NCBI GenBank assembly: GCA_963785255.1
Contig: CAWAUR010000002.1
Location: forward strand, 1 to 64,000
Length of the DNA stretch: 64,000 nucleotides
Source of the DNA: Bog-159 sp963785255
GTDB taxonomy: Bacteria > Acidobacteriota > Terriglobia > Bryobacterales > Bryobacteraceae
Direction: 5' to 3'
The position numbers and the translations under genes are program-made. The notes beneath the pieces were generated by a model that saw nothing but the letters and a program-made list of their open reading frames with translations, had not been told where the DNA came from and did not search any database. Below are positions 1-8,834 of the stretch, one piece after another. The first letter of the stretch is position 1. Each line of letters opens with the position of its first letter.

Positions 1-197
1 GGACACGGGCAGCTTTCGGAACGGCCTTCAGACCTAACTGAAGCTGTTCGGCATAGCTGTCGTGATCTGCCTTGAGGGATCGAACTCATGCCTTTGGGTG
101 TTGGCCATGCACGGTCATGTCCTCCGAGACTACCAAAATAACTACGCAGTCGCCTAGTGACATCGCGCGCTGGCTCCAGTTAATATGACGTAAAATA
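1..197. other. left edge, no recognised gene
   Basis: I see no convincing complete gene here. On the minus strand a short open frame (about 92 down to 1, containing DHDSYAEQLQLGLKAVPKAA) leaves the window on the left, but it has no clear start codon and I do not recognise it. The sequence just before 198 is AT-richer than the flanks. Confidence 0.3.
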
Positions 198-878
198 TCA
201 AAACCAGGTTGGCCAAATTAAACCATCGAGGTGGGCCGAGCCGGAATATCGAGCTCGGATGACCGATTCGAATTCATCGACCATGTGGCCTGCCGGAAAT
301 GTTCCCAGATCCCCGCCATTGCCTTTGCAGTCGGAGTGGCGCGCGGCGGCCTCTCCGAAGGGCATGCCGTTCTCCAGGTCGGCCTGTGCTGCCTGGATTG
401 CAGCTTCCGCCTGCTCCTCGGATTGATTCTCGTTCACGTGCTTCACGATATGCGCGGCATGAAACATTTCCGGCCGACGGAATTTTTCGCGGTTCGACCG
501 GTAGAAGAGCTCCACCTCTTCGCCGGTGGGCTTGGCCGCGCCGGCCACGATTTCCTGAGTGAGGCGTTGGACGCGGAGACTGTGCTCGACCAATTGGCGC
601 AGCCCGGTATCGACATAGGCGGTGCGGCAACCTCCATCCTGCTTCAGCCTTGCGACCTCCCGTTCGACGGCGGCGGGATCGATGGGCCGCTGGTCGCGCG
701 CGGCTGCTTGGGCGATCAACATTTTGTCCTGCGCGGAGCGCTCCGCCGCCTCACTCATGCGGTGGGCGCGTTCTTTTTCATCGGCGATGTTCGCCCAGTT
801 CGGATGGCGGCCGATCTGGGCCAATTCCCGGTGGATGAGCTCTTCGGGTACGGGTTGGCCGTTTACAAACCAGGGCAT
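198..878 (-). CDS. PpiC-type peptidyl-prolyl isomerase, C-terminally truncated
   Basis: Parvulin-family (PpiC/SurA/NifM-like) prolyl cis-trans isomerase of 226 residues without a signal peptide, so probably cytoplasmic. The first 120 residues form a helical N-domain. The parvulin domain begins near residue 134 (FHAAHIVKHV) and runs through the GGDLGTF segment to FESVIR. It then ends abruptly in GSAHLDGLIWPTWF, where family members carry about 30 more residues with the last strand of the domain, so the 3' end looks replaced or truncated. The start overlaps the end of the FG-GAP gene by 16 bp, which suggests co-transcription and coupled translation. PpiC proteins are known companions of some peptide-maturation loci, and a PqqA-like peptide lies upstream on the same strand. 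That link is inference only. Confidence 0.7.
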   Translation of the reverse strand: MPWFVNGQPVPEELIHRELAQIGRHPNWANIADEKERAHRMSEAAERSAQDKMLIAQAAARDQRPIDPAAVEREVARLKQDGGCRTAYVDTGLRQLVEHSLRVQRLTQEIVAGAAKPTGEEVELFYRSNREKFRRPEMFHAAHIVKHVNENQSEEQAEAAIQAAQADLENGMPFGEAAARHSDCKGNGGDLGTFPAGHMVDEFESVIRARYSGSAHLDGLIWPTWF

Positions 879-3013
879 TTGGCTACCGTGAGATCGATCA
901 GCACCATGACGCCGCCGGTAACATCGGGGGCCACGATATCAGGGGAACCGCTGCATGCGGGCTGGCCGTGGAGATTCTCCAGCAGGATGTCGCCGGGCGC
1001 GAATCCGGCGCCGAAGTTGGACGGAGTTCCGAAGGTGCCGTCACCGTTGCCCAAATAGACGCCTAAGGTGCTCCCCTCATCGCCCTCGGTCATGAGCAGG
1101 TCGGGGACGCCATCGCCGTTCATGTCCGCAACAGCCAAAACGTCAGTGCCGAGTGGTGGGGAGGGGGAGTAAACATACTCCTTGAATTGGAATGTGCCGT
1201 CGCCATTATTCAGGTAAATGAACGCCCCTCCCGCGTAAGTCGACAGCAGCATATCGGGCGGACCGTGCCGGCGCAGGGGCGCCAGCACCACCTGCGCGGC
1301 CCCTCCTGGGAATTGATCGAGAGTCACATTGATTTGCGTCACGTTGAAGCCGCCCTGCCGATCGTTCAGGAGCACGTCCACGTAACTGTAAGTCATGTCG
1401 GTCAGCGCCAGGTCGGTCCAGCCGTCACCATTCAGGTCGGCGGCCGCGATATTCGTGTAGCAGCAGAATGACTCGACGATGATTTGGGTCGGTGTCTGAA
1501 AGGTACCATCGCCGTTGCCTAATGCGAGTAGGTTGCCGGAGGTGGCGAAGTCCAGCTTGCCATCGTGGTTGAAGTCACCGACCGCGAGGTACCCTCCTGT
1601 GGGAGTGGAGGTGGTGCTGCTCTCGGTGAAGGTGCCATCGCCCTTGCCCAGATAGGCCACCACCGTTCCATTGGATGGGACCAGCAGATCTGGGATGCCA
1701 TCGTTATTCAGATCGCCGGTGACCAGGCAAGCGGCGTCGGGCAGAGCTATGGTGGTTCCGGATGTGAAGGGATGCGAGGCTTGGCCGGTTCCCAGCAGGA
1801 TGGAGATGCCGGTGGCCGTGTTGACCGCCAGATCGGGATGGCCATCGCCGTTGTAGTCGGCTGCAACTCCGCAGCCAGCGCCGCCTGGCACCGGAGTCCA
1901 CTCGCCGTCCTCGAATTTGCCCTGCCCGATGTTGATGAGCACGGAGATTGAGGAGTCGCCGTCCACGAACGCGAGGTCGGTGCGGCCGTTGTTAAGCATG
2001 TCGGCGACGGTGAGATAAGTTTTCCCGCCGGCGCCGGGGAGGGGGTACAGGGTGGGCTTATCGAAGGTCCCATCGCCGTTGCCCAGAGCGATATAACCGA
2101 GGCTACCAACCAGGTCGGGGATGTGATCGCCGTTCACATCGTCAACGGCAAGCTGTTCGATAGGCGACATCTCAACCTTGGCGGGTTTGCCGAACCCACC
2201 TTTGCCGTCGCCCAGGTAGACGAGCACCGAGTTAAAAGTGGAGCTGGTCGCGGAGGCGCCAACCGCGAGGTCGGCGTGACCACTTCCAGTCAAGACGCCA
2301 CTCGCGATCCAGTAAGGGGCAGTCGGCGTCGAGTGAACTTTTGGCGGCCCGAATGTTCCGTTGCCGTTGCCAAAAAGGACGTTGAATCCTGTTGAAGTCG
2401 TGACCGCCACATCGAGCTTGTGGTCGCCATTGAAATCCCCGGCGGCTACCACCCCAGGGTAGGTTTGGCTCATTGGGGTAAGCACACCCGGCGCGAAAGC
2501 CCCGTTCCCTTTGCCGGCGAAGAACCAGATTCCACTGTTGCCGTCCAGCACCACGTCGGGGATGCCGTCGCCGTTGAAATCGTCAAGTATGGCGTTAAGG
2601 GTGTATAGGTCGTTTCCGGCCTGGTAAAACGTGGCGGGCTGGAATGTGCCATCGCCATTTCCCAGGGACACGGCGAAGCCGGCTTGTCCCTCGCCCAGAG
2701 CCGCGGAATAGATGAGGTCGATTTTACTGTCCCCGTTTAGGTCCCGTGCGATGGGTGCCACATCGAAGCCGAGCTTAATGTCCGATACTGGGCCGGGGCG
2801 GAAGGTGCCGTTTCCATTTCCAAAGAGAACGTCGGCGTCATTGTCATGACTGTAGATCAGATCGGGGATACCGTCGCCATTGGCGTCGGCGGCAACCAGT
2901 CCGGACGCGGCGACGGGATAGTCGCGCCGGGCAAGGTACAGCGGCTGTGTGGCAAACGCGGTCGATAGAGCCCAAAGGGAGAGAACAACGATGGAGATTG
3001 GGGCTACCTTCAT
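863..3013 (-). CDS. secreted FG-GAP/VCBS repeat beta-propeller protein
   Basis: A protein of about 716 residues with an N-terminal signal peptide (KVAPISIVVLSLWALSTAFA) followed by roughly twelve FG-GAP/VCBS repeats. Each repeat has the signature D-x-N-x-D-G-x-x-D plus LGNGDGTF, which is the integrin-alpha-like calcium-binding beta-propeller motif. It is expected to be exported and to bind ligand or the cell surface, with no catalytic motif. The ATG at 3013 is preferred over 3019 because GAGGG lies six bases upstream of it. The gene overlaps the PpiC gene by 16 bp. FG-GAP proteins of this kind are abundant in acidobacteria and the ligand cannot be predicted. Confidence 0.85.
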   Translation of the reverse strand: MKVAPISIVVLSLWALSTAFATQPLYLARRDYPVAASGLVAADANGDGIPDLIYSHDNDADVLFGNGNGTFRPGPVSDIKLGFDVAPIARDLNGDSKIDLIYSAALGEGQAGFAVSLGNGDGTFQPATFYQAGNDLYTLNAILDDFNGDGIPDVVLDGNSGIWFFAGKGNGAFAPGVLTPMSQTYPGVVAAGDFNGDHKLDVAVTTSTGFNVLFGNGNGTFGPPKVHSTPTAPYWIASGVLTGSGHADLAVGASATSSTFNSVLVYLGDGKGGFGKPAKVEMSPIEQLAVDDVNGDHIPDLVGSLGYIALGNGDGTFDKPTLYPLPGAGGKTYLTVADMLNNGRTDLAFVDGDSSISVLINIGQGKFEDGEWTPVPGGAGCGVAADYNGDGHPDLAVNTATGISILLGTGQASHPFTSGTTIALPDAACLVTGDLNNDGIPDLLVPSNGTVVAYLGKGDGTFTESSTTSTPTGGYLAVGDFNHDGKLDFATSGNLLALGNGDGTFQTPTQIIVESFCCYTNIAAADLNGDGWTDLALTDMTYSYVDVLLNDRQGGFNVTQINVTLDQFPGGAAQVVLAPLRRHGPPDMLLSTYAGGAFIYLNNGDGTFQFKEYVYSPSPPLGTDVLAVADMNGDGVPDLLMTEGDEGSTLGVYLGNGDGTFGTPSNFGAGFAPGDILLENLHGQPACSGSPDIVAPDVTGGVMVLIDLTVAKCPGL

Positions 3014-3262
3014 AACCATCCCTCATTGGCTGAAATGTCAGCTAGGGCAGCTCGATACCTGATGACATGTCGCGCTTTGGCTGACGTAATCCAGCCATGC
3101 CTGGAGGGCCTTCGCATGCCCGAGGCAGACCTGTGTAGGAACCGTCGAGAGCTCAAAGTGCAACCGCTTCGGCGCACAGATTTGCAGCATGGCGCCGTCG
3201 ATTTGGGTGATCTCGCGGCCAGAGCTTGCGACCGGCCGCGCCTAACCGCTGGGCGCGGGTAG

Positions 3263-3339
3263 CTAGATTTCAGCGGGCGCGTAGGCGCTGATTTCGCAAC
3301 TCACCGAGGCTTCATCGAAATCGGTGTTGTCCATTCCAT
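3263..3339 (-). pseudogene. PqqA-like ribosomal precursor peptide, frameshifted
   Basis: A short gene in the 347-bp gap between two large genes. The RBS AGGAG (3348-3352) stands eight bases before an ATG at 3339 that opens MEWTTP. One base later than expected, the -1 frame continues DFDEASVSCEISAYAPAEI and stops at 3263. Joined, they match the PqqA-type precursor pattern: MxWxxPxFxE, then a Glu and a Tyr three residues apart (CEISAY), the residues crosslinked in PQQ synthesis. A one-base deletion in the run ccgattt separates the halves. An ATG at 3334 could start the distal part alone (MDNTDF), but its RBS spacing is poor. No pqqB-E genes are in the window. Peptides of this type exist in acidobacteria outside pqq operons, so the product need not be PQQ. 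The rest of the gap, 3014-3262, holds nothing I recognise. Confidence 0.65.
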
Positions 3340-3360
3340 CTGGCTTTCTCCTGAATATCG

Positions 3361-4689
3361 TCAGTTCACTGTAAAACTGGCCTGAGTGGCGCTGGTTCCA
3401 CCTGGCGTGGTGACAGTAATAGGCCCGCTGGTCGCGCCGACGGGCACGGTGGCCCAGACGTAATTGGGACCGCTGTTGGAAACGGTGGTAGCTGGCACGC
3501 CGCCGAATAGCACGGAGGCCTGCAGCAGGTTGTAGCCCCAGATTCGTACGCGCGTGCCCACTGGGCCGCGGCCCGGGCCAAACTTCAACGCTTGTGGGGC
3601 GGGTTTCGGCAGTCCCGCATCCAGGGCGAAGACACCGCCATAACCGTACGCGCCACCCGTCGACGCCATCCCATAAATCACGCCATCGCTGCCCTGCAGC
3701 AGCCAGCAATTGCAACCCAGGCTGCCCAGCCCGGAAAGCGGCGTGTATTGCCCGGATTTTGTAATCCGGAATATCTGGCTCCCCTCGTTACCCTGCGTGT
3801 CGCCGTAGATGTTGCCATCGCTGGCCTCGATCAAAGTGGTCGGACCGGTGACATATTTGCCCTTCTCGAACGAGTGCAGTAGGGTGAACTGGCCACTAGG
3901 GGTGAGCTTATAAATCATGCCGGTCCCGTTGGCGCCGCCGGTGGCGATTGAGCCGTAGAGATTGCCATCCTCCGCCATGAGGAGTGGGGCAGGGACAGCT
4001 CCCCGAGTGAAGTTGCTGGGAGCGAAGCTGTACAGCGTCGTCGCGGTGCCGGAGGGAGTGGCCTGTACTACCGACCCAACGCCGGGGTCCGTTAGCGTGA
4101 AGCCATAATAGTTGCCATCAGTCGCATAGGTCGCGTACGGCATGAAATTCGCGGGTGGTGCCTGTGCGATTAAGGATACCGTACCGTCCGTGTCGCAGCG
4201 GACGAAGCCGACATAACCGCTCGCACCGCTAACTCCGGTGCCGAGGAAGGCGCCATCCGGCAAGTTTTGGGACAGGGCGCAAGCTGCGCTGCCAGATGTG
4301 TACCGCTGGCCGCCCGGCTTAAAGGCCACGGAGAAGAGGCCGCCTGTACGACTGGTCGAATTGTAGGCAGACATATAGAACCGCGCGTTGGGCCCGCTTA
4401 TCGGTGTTCCCTGGAAAAAGCTCCCGGTGGGCAAGCTGCCGAGTATGGTTCTCTTGCCGTCGAGGCCAACCGAAAAATATATGACGGGGGCGGCTGTGCC
4501 GGCGGTCGAGTAGAATACGCCGGGGGACCCCTCGGTCAGCCCGAATGGGGCTGGATACATCTGGTTGTTGTAGATGACTTGAAAGATCGCTTGGGCGGCG
4601 CGCGAGAACGGTGCCGCAAGGCTGGCGTAAAGCACCAGCAGTGCAACGGTTCGCCCAGGCCGCGGGACCACGTTGTTATGCTTGACCAT
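3361..4689 (-). CDS. secreted GloVer-repeat protein with C-terminal IPT/TIG domain
   Basis: 442 residues. An N-terminal signal peptide (VALLVLYASLAAPFSRAAQA) is followed by tandem repeats of the GloVer type: phrases like GTIYSF/TLLHSF-x(n)-G-x-L-I-E-A-S-D-G-N-I-Y-G. These resemble beta-propeller blades and are common in secreted acidobacterial proteins. The last 80 residues (from about PAPQALKFGPGRGPVG) form an IPT/TIG immunoglobulin-like domain ending ATQASFTVN. No sorting signal or catalytic motif is visible. It lies 36 bp downstream of the 811-residue secreted protein on the same strand and may be co-transcribed. An extracellular binding role is inferred. Confidence 0.8.
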   Translation of the reverse strand: MVKHNNVVPRPGRTVALLVLYASLAAPFSRAAQAIFQVIYNNQMYPAPFGLTEGSPGVFYSTAGTAAPVIYFSVGLDGKRTILGSLPTGSFFQGTPISGPNARFYMSAYNSTSRTGGLFSVAFKPGGQRYTSGSAACALSQNLPDGAFLGTGVSGASGYVGFVRCDTDGTVSLIAQAPPANFMPYATYATDGNYYGFTLTDPGVGSVVQATPSGTATTLYSFAPSNFTRGAVPAPLLMAEDGNLYGSIATGGANGTGMIYKLTPSGQFTLLHSFEKGKYVTGPTTLIEASDGNIYGDTQGNEGSQIFRITKSGQYTPLSGLGSLGCNCWLLQGSDGVIYGMASTGGAYGYGGVFALDAGLPKPAPQALKFGPGRGPVGTRVRIWGYNLLQASVLFGGVPATTVSNSGPNYVWATVPVGATSGPITVTTPGGTSATQASFTVN

Positions 4690-4725
4690 AAAGAAGTACT
4701 CTTGTCTTGGCCTGGTTTCTCCGCC

Positions 4726-7146
4726 CTAGTGCCCGGAGTACACCAGAACCCCGGCACAACCCGGGCTCGTATTGCACGTCGAGGCGGAGTTCGAGGTCGA
4801 GGGCACTTGCGTAATGCCCGAGTTGGGAACGTAGGTGTACCCGTTGACGACCGTGGGCAGAGCGAATAGCGAGGCCGTGAAAGCGCTGCTGGCGTCGCAG
4901 TAGAGGTCGAGGGTATTACTGCACCAGATGAACTTCAGGTTCGCTGCGTCATAGGCTAGCAGCGTTCCGTAGGGAGTGGTCCCCAAGCTTGCAAGCGCCC
5001 ACACGACCGAGCCGGTCCCACTGTTCGACGTCACCACTACCGTGCCGCCTGGGTAGTTGACTGTATTGTTCGTCCCACTACCGCTCGGCCTAACGTCATA
5101 TATCGGATTTACAAAGTAGCCGCTGTAGCTGTAGGTGTCTGGGGTCGAACTACATGAACAGGTGCTGGTGCACGAGCCGATATTGTGGGTAAATGACTGG
5201 CTGACCTGGAGCTGCGTGTCGCTAATAACCTTTATGACAGTGACGGACTGGTTGGGGTTGGCGCTGCCGGTGTCGGTGAGGGTGTCCCCTGGGACGACCT
5301 CCGTGGTGAAGGTAGTTCCGCTGCCGCACACGGTGGTCCCGTTCGAACCGATCGCGGTTCCCGTCGGCGAGTTTATCGGCTGGTTGTTGGATAGGGCAAG
5401 AGAGGCAAGTTTTTCATAGCTTGGCCACACGTACAGTCTTTCGGGTGAACTGTCCGGATTGAACGCCATGCTGGTGATGCGATCGCAGTCATGTGGGTGC
5501 GTCTGGTTAGTGCATTGTGTAAGGTTAGCCGCGAAGGGGAAGGCGTTCCCCGGGTCCCCGGATTGAAACCCTGGGGTGCCGCTCGACGAGGTGCCGGGAT
5601 AACACGGGGACGATCCGCAAAGGTTCCCCTGTGCCATGAAATAACCGTAGCCGGCTTTGTCGAACGTTAGGAGCCTATGGACTCCAGCGAGGTCGTCCAG
5701 GAGCAGGATGCCACCGGTTCCAAGGTCAAAATCGTTCTGGTTCATGCCCAGGGAGGTATAGCTGCTCGTGCCGAGGGGCTCCTGGACCGGTGTTGGCGTG
5801 AGCGGGTAGCCGTACGGCGTGAAATATTCAGAAGGTGCCGGGCCGGCGCCGCCGCTTTGCGACAACGTGAAATCGACGACGGAATCACCCCAATTCTGGA
5901 TGCGATTCAGCAGGGCGCCGCTCTGTGACACGGCGTTCTGCTGGAATGGACCGTTGCCGACTGCGAAATAGGCATGCGAGACACCGCTAAGCGTGTTTGC
6001 GGCGCCACCGCGGCCGGACATCCATATGCCTCCGCCATGACCGCACCAGTTTGCCGAGCCCGTGTAACCAGATACCAAACAGCCCGCAGCAGGCGTGCAA
6101 CCAATAGGGTTGCTTTGCGTCGGTGGCGAGCAGGCGGTGCAACTCGCATTGCAGGCTGGAAAGTCGGTGTTACCGGAGGTGCCTTTCGCGCTGGTTACGA
6201 AAGCGAACTGCTGCGTGAGTGAGGAGTCATACCCGAAGATCCAGCCGTGATACGCGTCGCCCTTCTCCTCGGCTGAGCCCCAGCCGAAAGCCACGTAGAT
6301 CAGGGAGCTCGGCTGCGCCCCCGAGACGGCTACCTTTAGCAGGGCTGGCCGCTGAAGCAGCTCATAGGGCACGAACGGAATCGAGCTGCCCACTAGATCG
6401 TCTGCTCCGTCGGAGCCGGTAGCGCTGCCGGTGATCTGCACAGGCGGTGTCACCAAGTCCTGGCCGGTCAGCAGGCTGACCTTGTGAATGTACCACCGCT
6501 CAGTGGTGATATTGCCCGATGTGGTCTCGCAGGAGCCGGTCACGTATACGGCGTTATTGCTTTTGTCGATCACTGGCGTGCTGAGGATGCCATTGGGATA
6601 AGGAGAGATGTTGGCCGGGTAGGAGACACCAGCAGTGCCGCTCGCGCCGTTACAGTCGTCGTACCAAAAGTAGTTGGTCGTATACTGCCCGCCCGACGAT
6701 TGGGTATTTCTACTCCAGATCACGTTTCCGGCATAGGTGCCGCCGCTCGACGTGGCGTCGCCGGCGTTGAAAGCGTAAAGACCACCGCCCAGGGCGGCCA
6801 CTATTACGAGGTTGCAGGGGTTGCAGGCCGTGACGCCGGCTGAGACGTTGTGGACCCACAGCGGCTGCGCGTACACCGCGTTCAGGAGCGCGCCGTTGCC
6901 CACAATGCCGTCAATCAGGAGCGGGGACCAGTTTGGTTGCTTTGGCGTCACAGTGCCGTTCTCCATGGCGCCAGAAACGAACACGCTCTCCTGTGAATTA
7001 TATGCCTGCCTTAGGGTCCCATAGGCGGCGTCTGTTATGTCTTGCTGCGCCTTCAGCTGGGTTGGGTTTGACAAGCCAAAGGTTGTCACGAACAGAACAA
7101 ACAGCAGTCTTCGCGGCGAAGCGGAGCGTAAATCGATTCTGAGCAT
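4726..7146 (-). CDS. large secreted protein with PQQ-like propeller segments, function unknown
   Basis: About 806 residues, exported by an N-terminal signal peptide (RRLLFVLFVTTFGLSNPTQLKA). The body is rich in Ser, Thr, Gly and Asn and contains many Cys in close pairs (ACNPC, NASCTACSPPT, STCSCSS). Segments such as VIVAALGGGLYAFNAGDA and WALASLGTTPYGTLLAYDA resemble single PQQ/WD-type propeller blades, but I cannot assign a named family with confidence. The start at 7146 (MLRIDLR) is preferred over 7161 because GGAGGGAAGG lies directly upstream of it. It is followed after 36 bp by the GloVer/IPT gene on the same strand. Similar cysteine-rich, Ser/Thr-rich chains occur in the 963-residue product at 8835-11726. 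Confidence 0.7.
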   Translation of the reverse strand: MLRIDLRSASPRRLLFVLFVTTFGLSNPTQLKAQQDITDAAYGTLRQAYNSQESVFVSGAMENGTVTPKQPNWSPLLIDGIVGNGALLNAVYAQPLWVHNVSAGVTACNPCNLVIVAALGGGLYAFNAGDATSSGGTYAGNVIWSRNTQSSGGQYTTNYFWYDDCNGASGTAGVSYPANISPYPNGILSTPVIDKSNNAVYVTGSCETTSGNITTERWYIHKVSLLTGQDLVTPPVQITGSATGSDGADDLVGSSIPFVPYELLQRPALLKVAVSGAQPSSLIYVAFGWGSAEEKGDAYHGWIFGYDSSLTQQFAFVTSAKGTSGNTDFPACNASCTACSPPTQSNPIGCTPAAGCLVSGYTGSANWCGHGGGIWMSGRGGAANTLSGVSHAYFAVGNGPFQQNAVSQSGALLNRIQNWGDSVVDFTLSQSGGAGPAPSEYFTPYGYPLTPTPVQEPLGTSSYTSLGMNQNDFDLGTGGILLLDDLAGVHRLLTFDKAGYGYFMAQGNLCGSSPCYPGTSSSGTPGFQSGDPGNAFPFAANLTQCTNQTHPHDCDRITSMAFNPDSSPERLYVWPSYEKLASLALSNNQPINSPTGTAIGSNGTTVCGSGTTFTTEVVPGDTLTDTGSANPNQSVTVIKVISDTQLQVSQSFTHNIGSCTSTCSCSSTPDTYSYSGYFVNPIYDVRPSGSGTNNTVNYPGGTVVVTSNSGTGSVVWALASLGTTPYGTLLAYDAANLKFIWCSNTLDLYCDASSAFTASLFALPTVVNGYTYVPNSGITQVPSTSNSASTCNTSPGCAGVLVYSGH

Positions 7147-7161
7147 CGGCCTTCCCTCCAT

Positions 7162-7890
7162 GCCCGGGTTTTTCCTTTTCGAGCACCCTACGTTAGGTTT
7201 GAATTAGTAAACCACGGGCACGGCATGGCGTCAAGAGAAATCTAAAACGTACAGTACTGCATGCTGTTTTTCCGTAAGGAAGCTCACAACTCATTTAAAA
7301 CTGTCACATCGTTGTCATCGGCGAGCGTTCTGGCTGTTGGATTCCATGCACCGGCAGCGTATGTTCTACGGCACCCTTCCTAGGCTGGCATTCCTCGATC
7401 GGTGTGCCAGAGGTCGAGTTCCACGCGGCATTGAGGAACGCCGCGCTGCACGCACACTGCACGTGGACGAGATCGGATTTGGTTCTCTTTCTGGATGGCG
7501 AAACGGGACTCGGTGTCATGGTCGAATTGCGCCCTCAATCTGTAGGTCTTGGCAGAGGGGTTTCCGGACAGAAACTGCAGAATATTTTTGATTGCAACCT
7601 TCCGCAACACTCTCAGCACGTTTTGCAACACCGGCTAGAGTTCTCTGCGTCCGGCAACGTGCTGCAACAGCTTGAAACCCACCGGGGCAGCGAAAACCCT
7701 CAGAAGGCAGCCGAATACCGGTAGTGGAACATAAAGGAAACGCCACACATTTGTCCGCCCATCCGATCTTAAGATATGCACCACCAGTAAGTTCCATCGG
7801 GCACAGTTTAAGCCGTTTCGTGCACATTTGTGCACGGCGTCTTTCGTGTCACAGGCCAGCCATTTTCGCACCTACAGAGTAGGGGCACTT
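7162..7890. other. 729-bp intergenic region
   Basis: This region separates the minus-strand secreted-protein genes from the plus-strand accessory zone. Several short open frames cross it on both strands, but none has a good RBS, a recognisable domain or a plausible composition, so I leave it without a gene. It should contain the promoter of the 4726-7146 gene near its left end and that of the RHH gene at its right end. The one clear structure is the palindrome at 7820-7835. Confidence 0.5.
7820..7835. promoter_or_regulatory. GTGCACATTTGTGCAC palindrome, candidate operator
   Basis: Perfect dyad with 7-bp arms (GTGCACA / TGTGCAC) around two T bases, placed 55 bp upstream of the ATG of the ribbon-helix-helix gene at 7891. 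RHH proteins commonly repress their own promoters through short palindromes of this size, so an autoregulatory operator is plausible. Confidence 0.4.
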
Positions 7891-8325
7891 ATGGTACAAA
7901 AGCAAAAGGCAGTCAGCCGCGGGCTGAGATACGACGCAGAGCTGGACAAGCGGATCGAGGCGGCGACGAAGAAAGGCGGGTTCTCGAGCCCCAGCGCGTT
8001 CATGCGAGAGGCAATCGAGCGGGAGATCGCCGGCCGCGAGAGCGGCGTAGATGCGGCGGAACAACGGGTCGCGGCGAGCCTGGACCGCATGGCGCGAGGA
8101 ATTCGCAACCTGCGGATAGGACAGCAGGCGTTGTTCGCGTTCGTAGACGTGCTGGCCAAGACCTTCCTGACCTGCGTTCCAGAACCGCCCAGGGATGTGC
8201 ACGACCAAGCCGTCGCTCTCGGCAAGCTTCGCTACGACAGGTTTCTCAAAAGCGTTGGCATGGCAATGGTGGGCGATTCCCAGGCCGCCATGGCGGAGTT
8301 GTTAGGCCGTGGTCACGAAAACTGA
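7891..8325 (+). CDS. ribbon-helix-helix (CopG-like) DNA-binding protein, plasmid/ICE type
   Basis: 144 residues from the ATG at 7891, preceded by AGGGGC. An upstream in-frame start exists at 7828 but would add an atypical leader. The N-terminus (SRGLRYDAELDKRIEAATKKGG-FSSPSAFMREAIEREI) is a MetJ/Arc/CopG-type ribbon-helix-helix. It is followed by a helical region and a C-terminal tail (MAMVGDSQAAMAELLGRGHEN). RHH proteins of this length are often accessory regulators next to relaxase or coupling-protein genes on mobile elements. No such partner follows here. The last 158 bp plus 92 bp downstream are duplicated at 14554-14798 next to an integrase remnant, which supports a mobile-element origin. 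Confidence 0.7.
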   Translation: MVQKQKAVSRGLRYDAELDKRIEAATKKGGFSSPSAFMREAIEREIAGRESGVDAAEQRVAASLDRMARGIRNLRIGQQALFAFVDVLAKTFLTCVPEPPRDVHDQAVALGKLRYDRFLKSVGMAMVGDSQAAMAELLGRGHEN

Positions 8326-8417
8326 GGGCGAGCGCGGCCTCAGCTCCAGCCGCCCGGAGCATCGCGGGGAAAAACGAAGCTCGTTGCTTGGTCGTCCGCT
8401 ATGAGTGCGGTTGATCG
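8168..8417 (+). repeat. direct repeat copy 1 (3' end of RHH gene)
   Basis: About 250 bp, covering the last third of the RHH gene and 92 bp beyond its stop, is repeated in direct orientation at 14554-14798. The coding part is highly similar (for example ACAGGTTTCTCAAAAGCGTT in both copies). The non-coding part is more diverged but still alignable up to GTTGATCG. Confidence 0.85.
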
Positions 8418-8834
8418 CAACGCCAGACAGAAGTCTGCTGGGGCGAGGTAGGCGGCAGTTCAACCAGCGATGTTGCGTGATCGCCGCTCCTGTCTTGAAG
8501 GCGGCCCGGCTCCCCGATCACGACACCGGCAGCAGGAGAAGCTCCTATGTCAGGACAGATTCGGATTCAGGCACGTAAAAGCGCCACTCGGCTTAGCCGA
8601 GGCTTAGCCGCCGTCAAGCACGCGGCGGCCCCACCAATAAAGGAGCGGAGCACCACCCGCCCTGCTGGACCGATGTCAATTTCCCGGCGGCTGAACCCCC
8701 GTGGGCCTTCTATACGTCACCGCCAACGCCGGCGACCCGAGCATGTATCATGGAACACAATTGGGCATTTCCTTAAAGAGATAATCAGGCCTAGAGGTCT
8801 TGATTATTGGCTGTGTTCCGACTAAAATGCACTC
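8418..8834. other. 417-bp region with one weak small ORF
   Basis: No recognised gene. A 92-codon frame at 8547-8825 (+) opens MSGQIRIQARKSATRLSRG and has a good SD (AGGAG at 8534-8538, eight bases before the ATG). The SD lies in a small inverted repeat AGGAG-AAG-CTCCT that could hide it. The predicted product is Arg/Pro-rich and matches nothing I know, so I do not call it a gene. The promoter of the 8835 gene should lie at the right end. Confidence 0.35.

Noticed and set aside
231..1058. Long plus-strand open frame opposite the PpiC and FG-GAP genes
   Set aside because: It is the mirror of two genes with clear domains, has no RBS and reads as low-similarity sequence.
7516..7827. 103-codon minus-strand frame upstream of the RHH gene
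   Set aside because: It has no RBS, no domain, and a composition typical of non-coding DNA.
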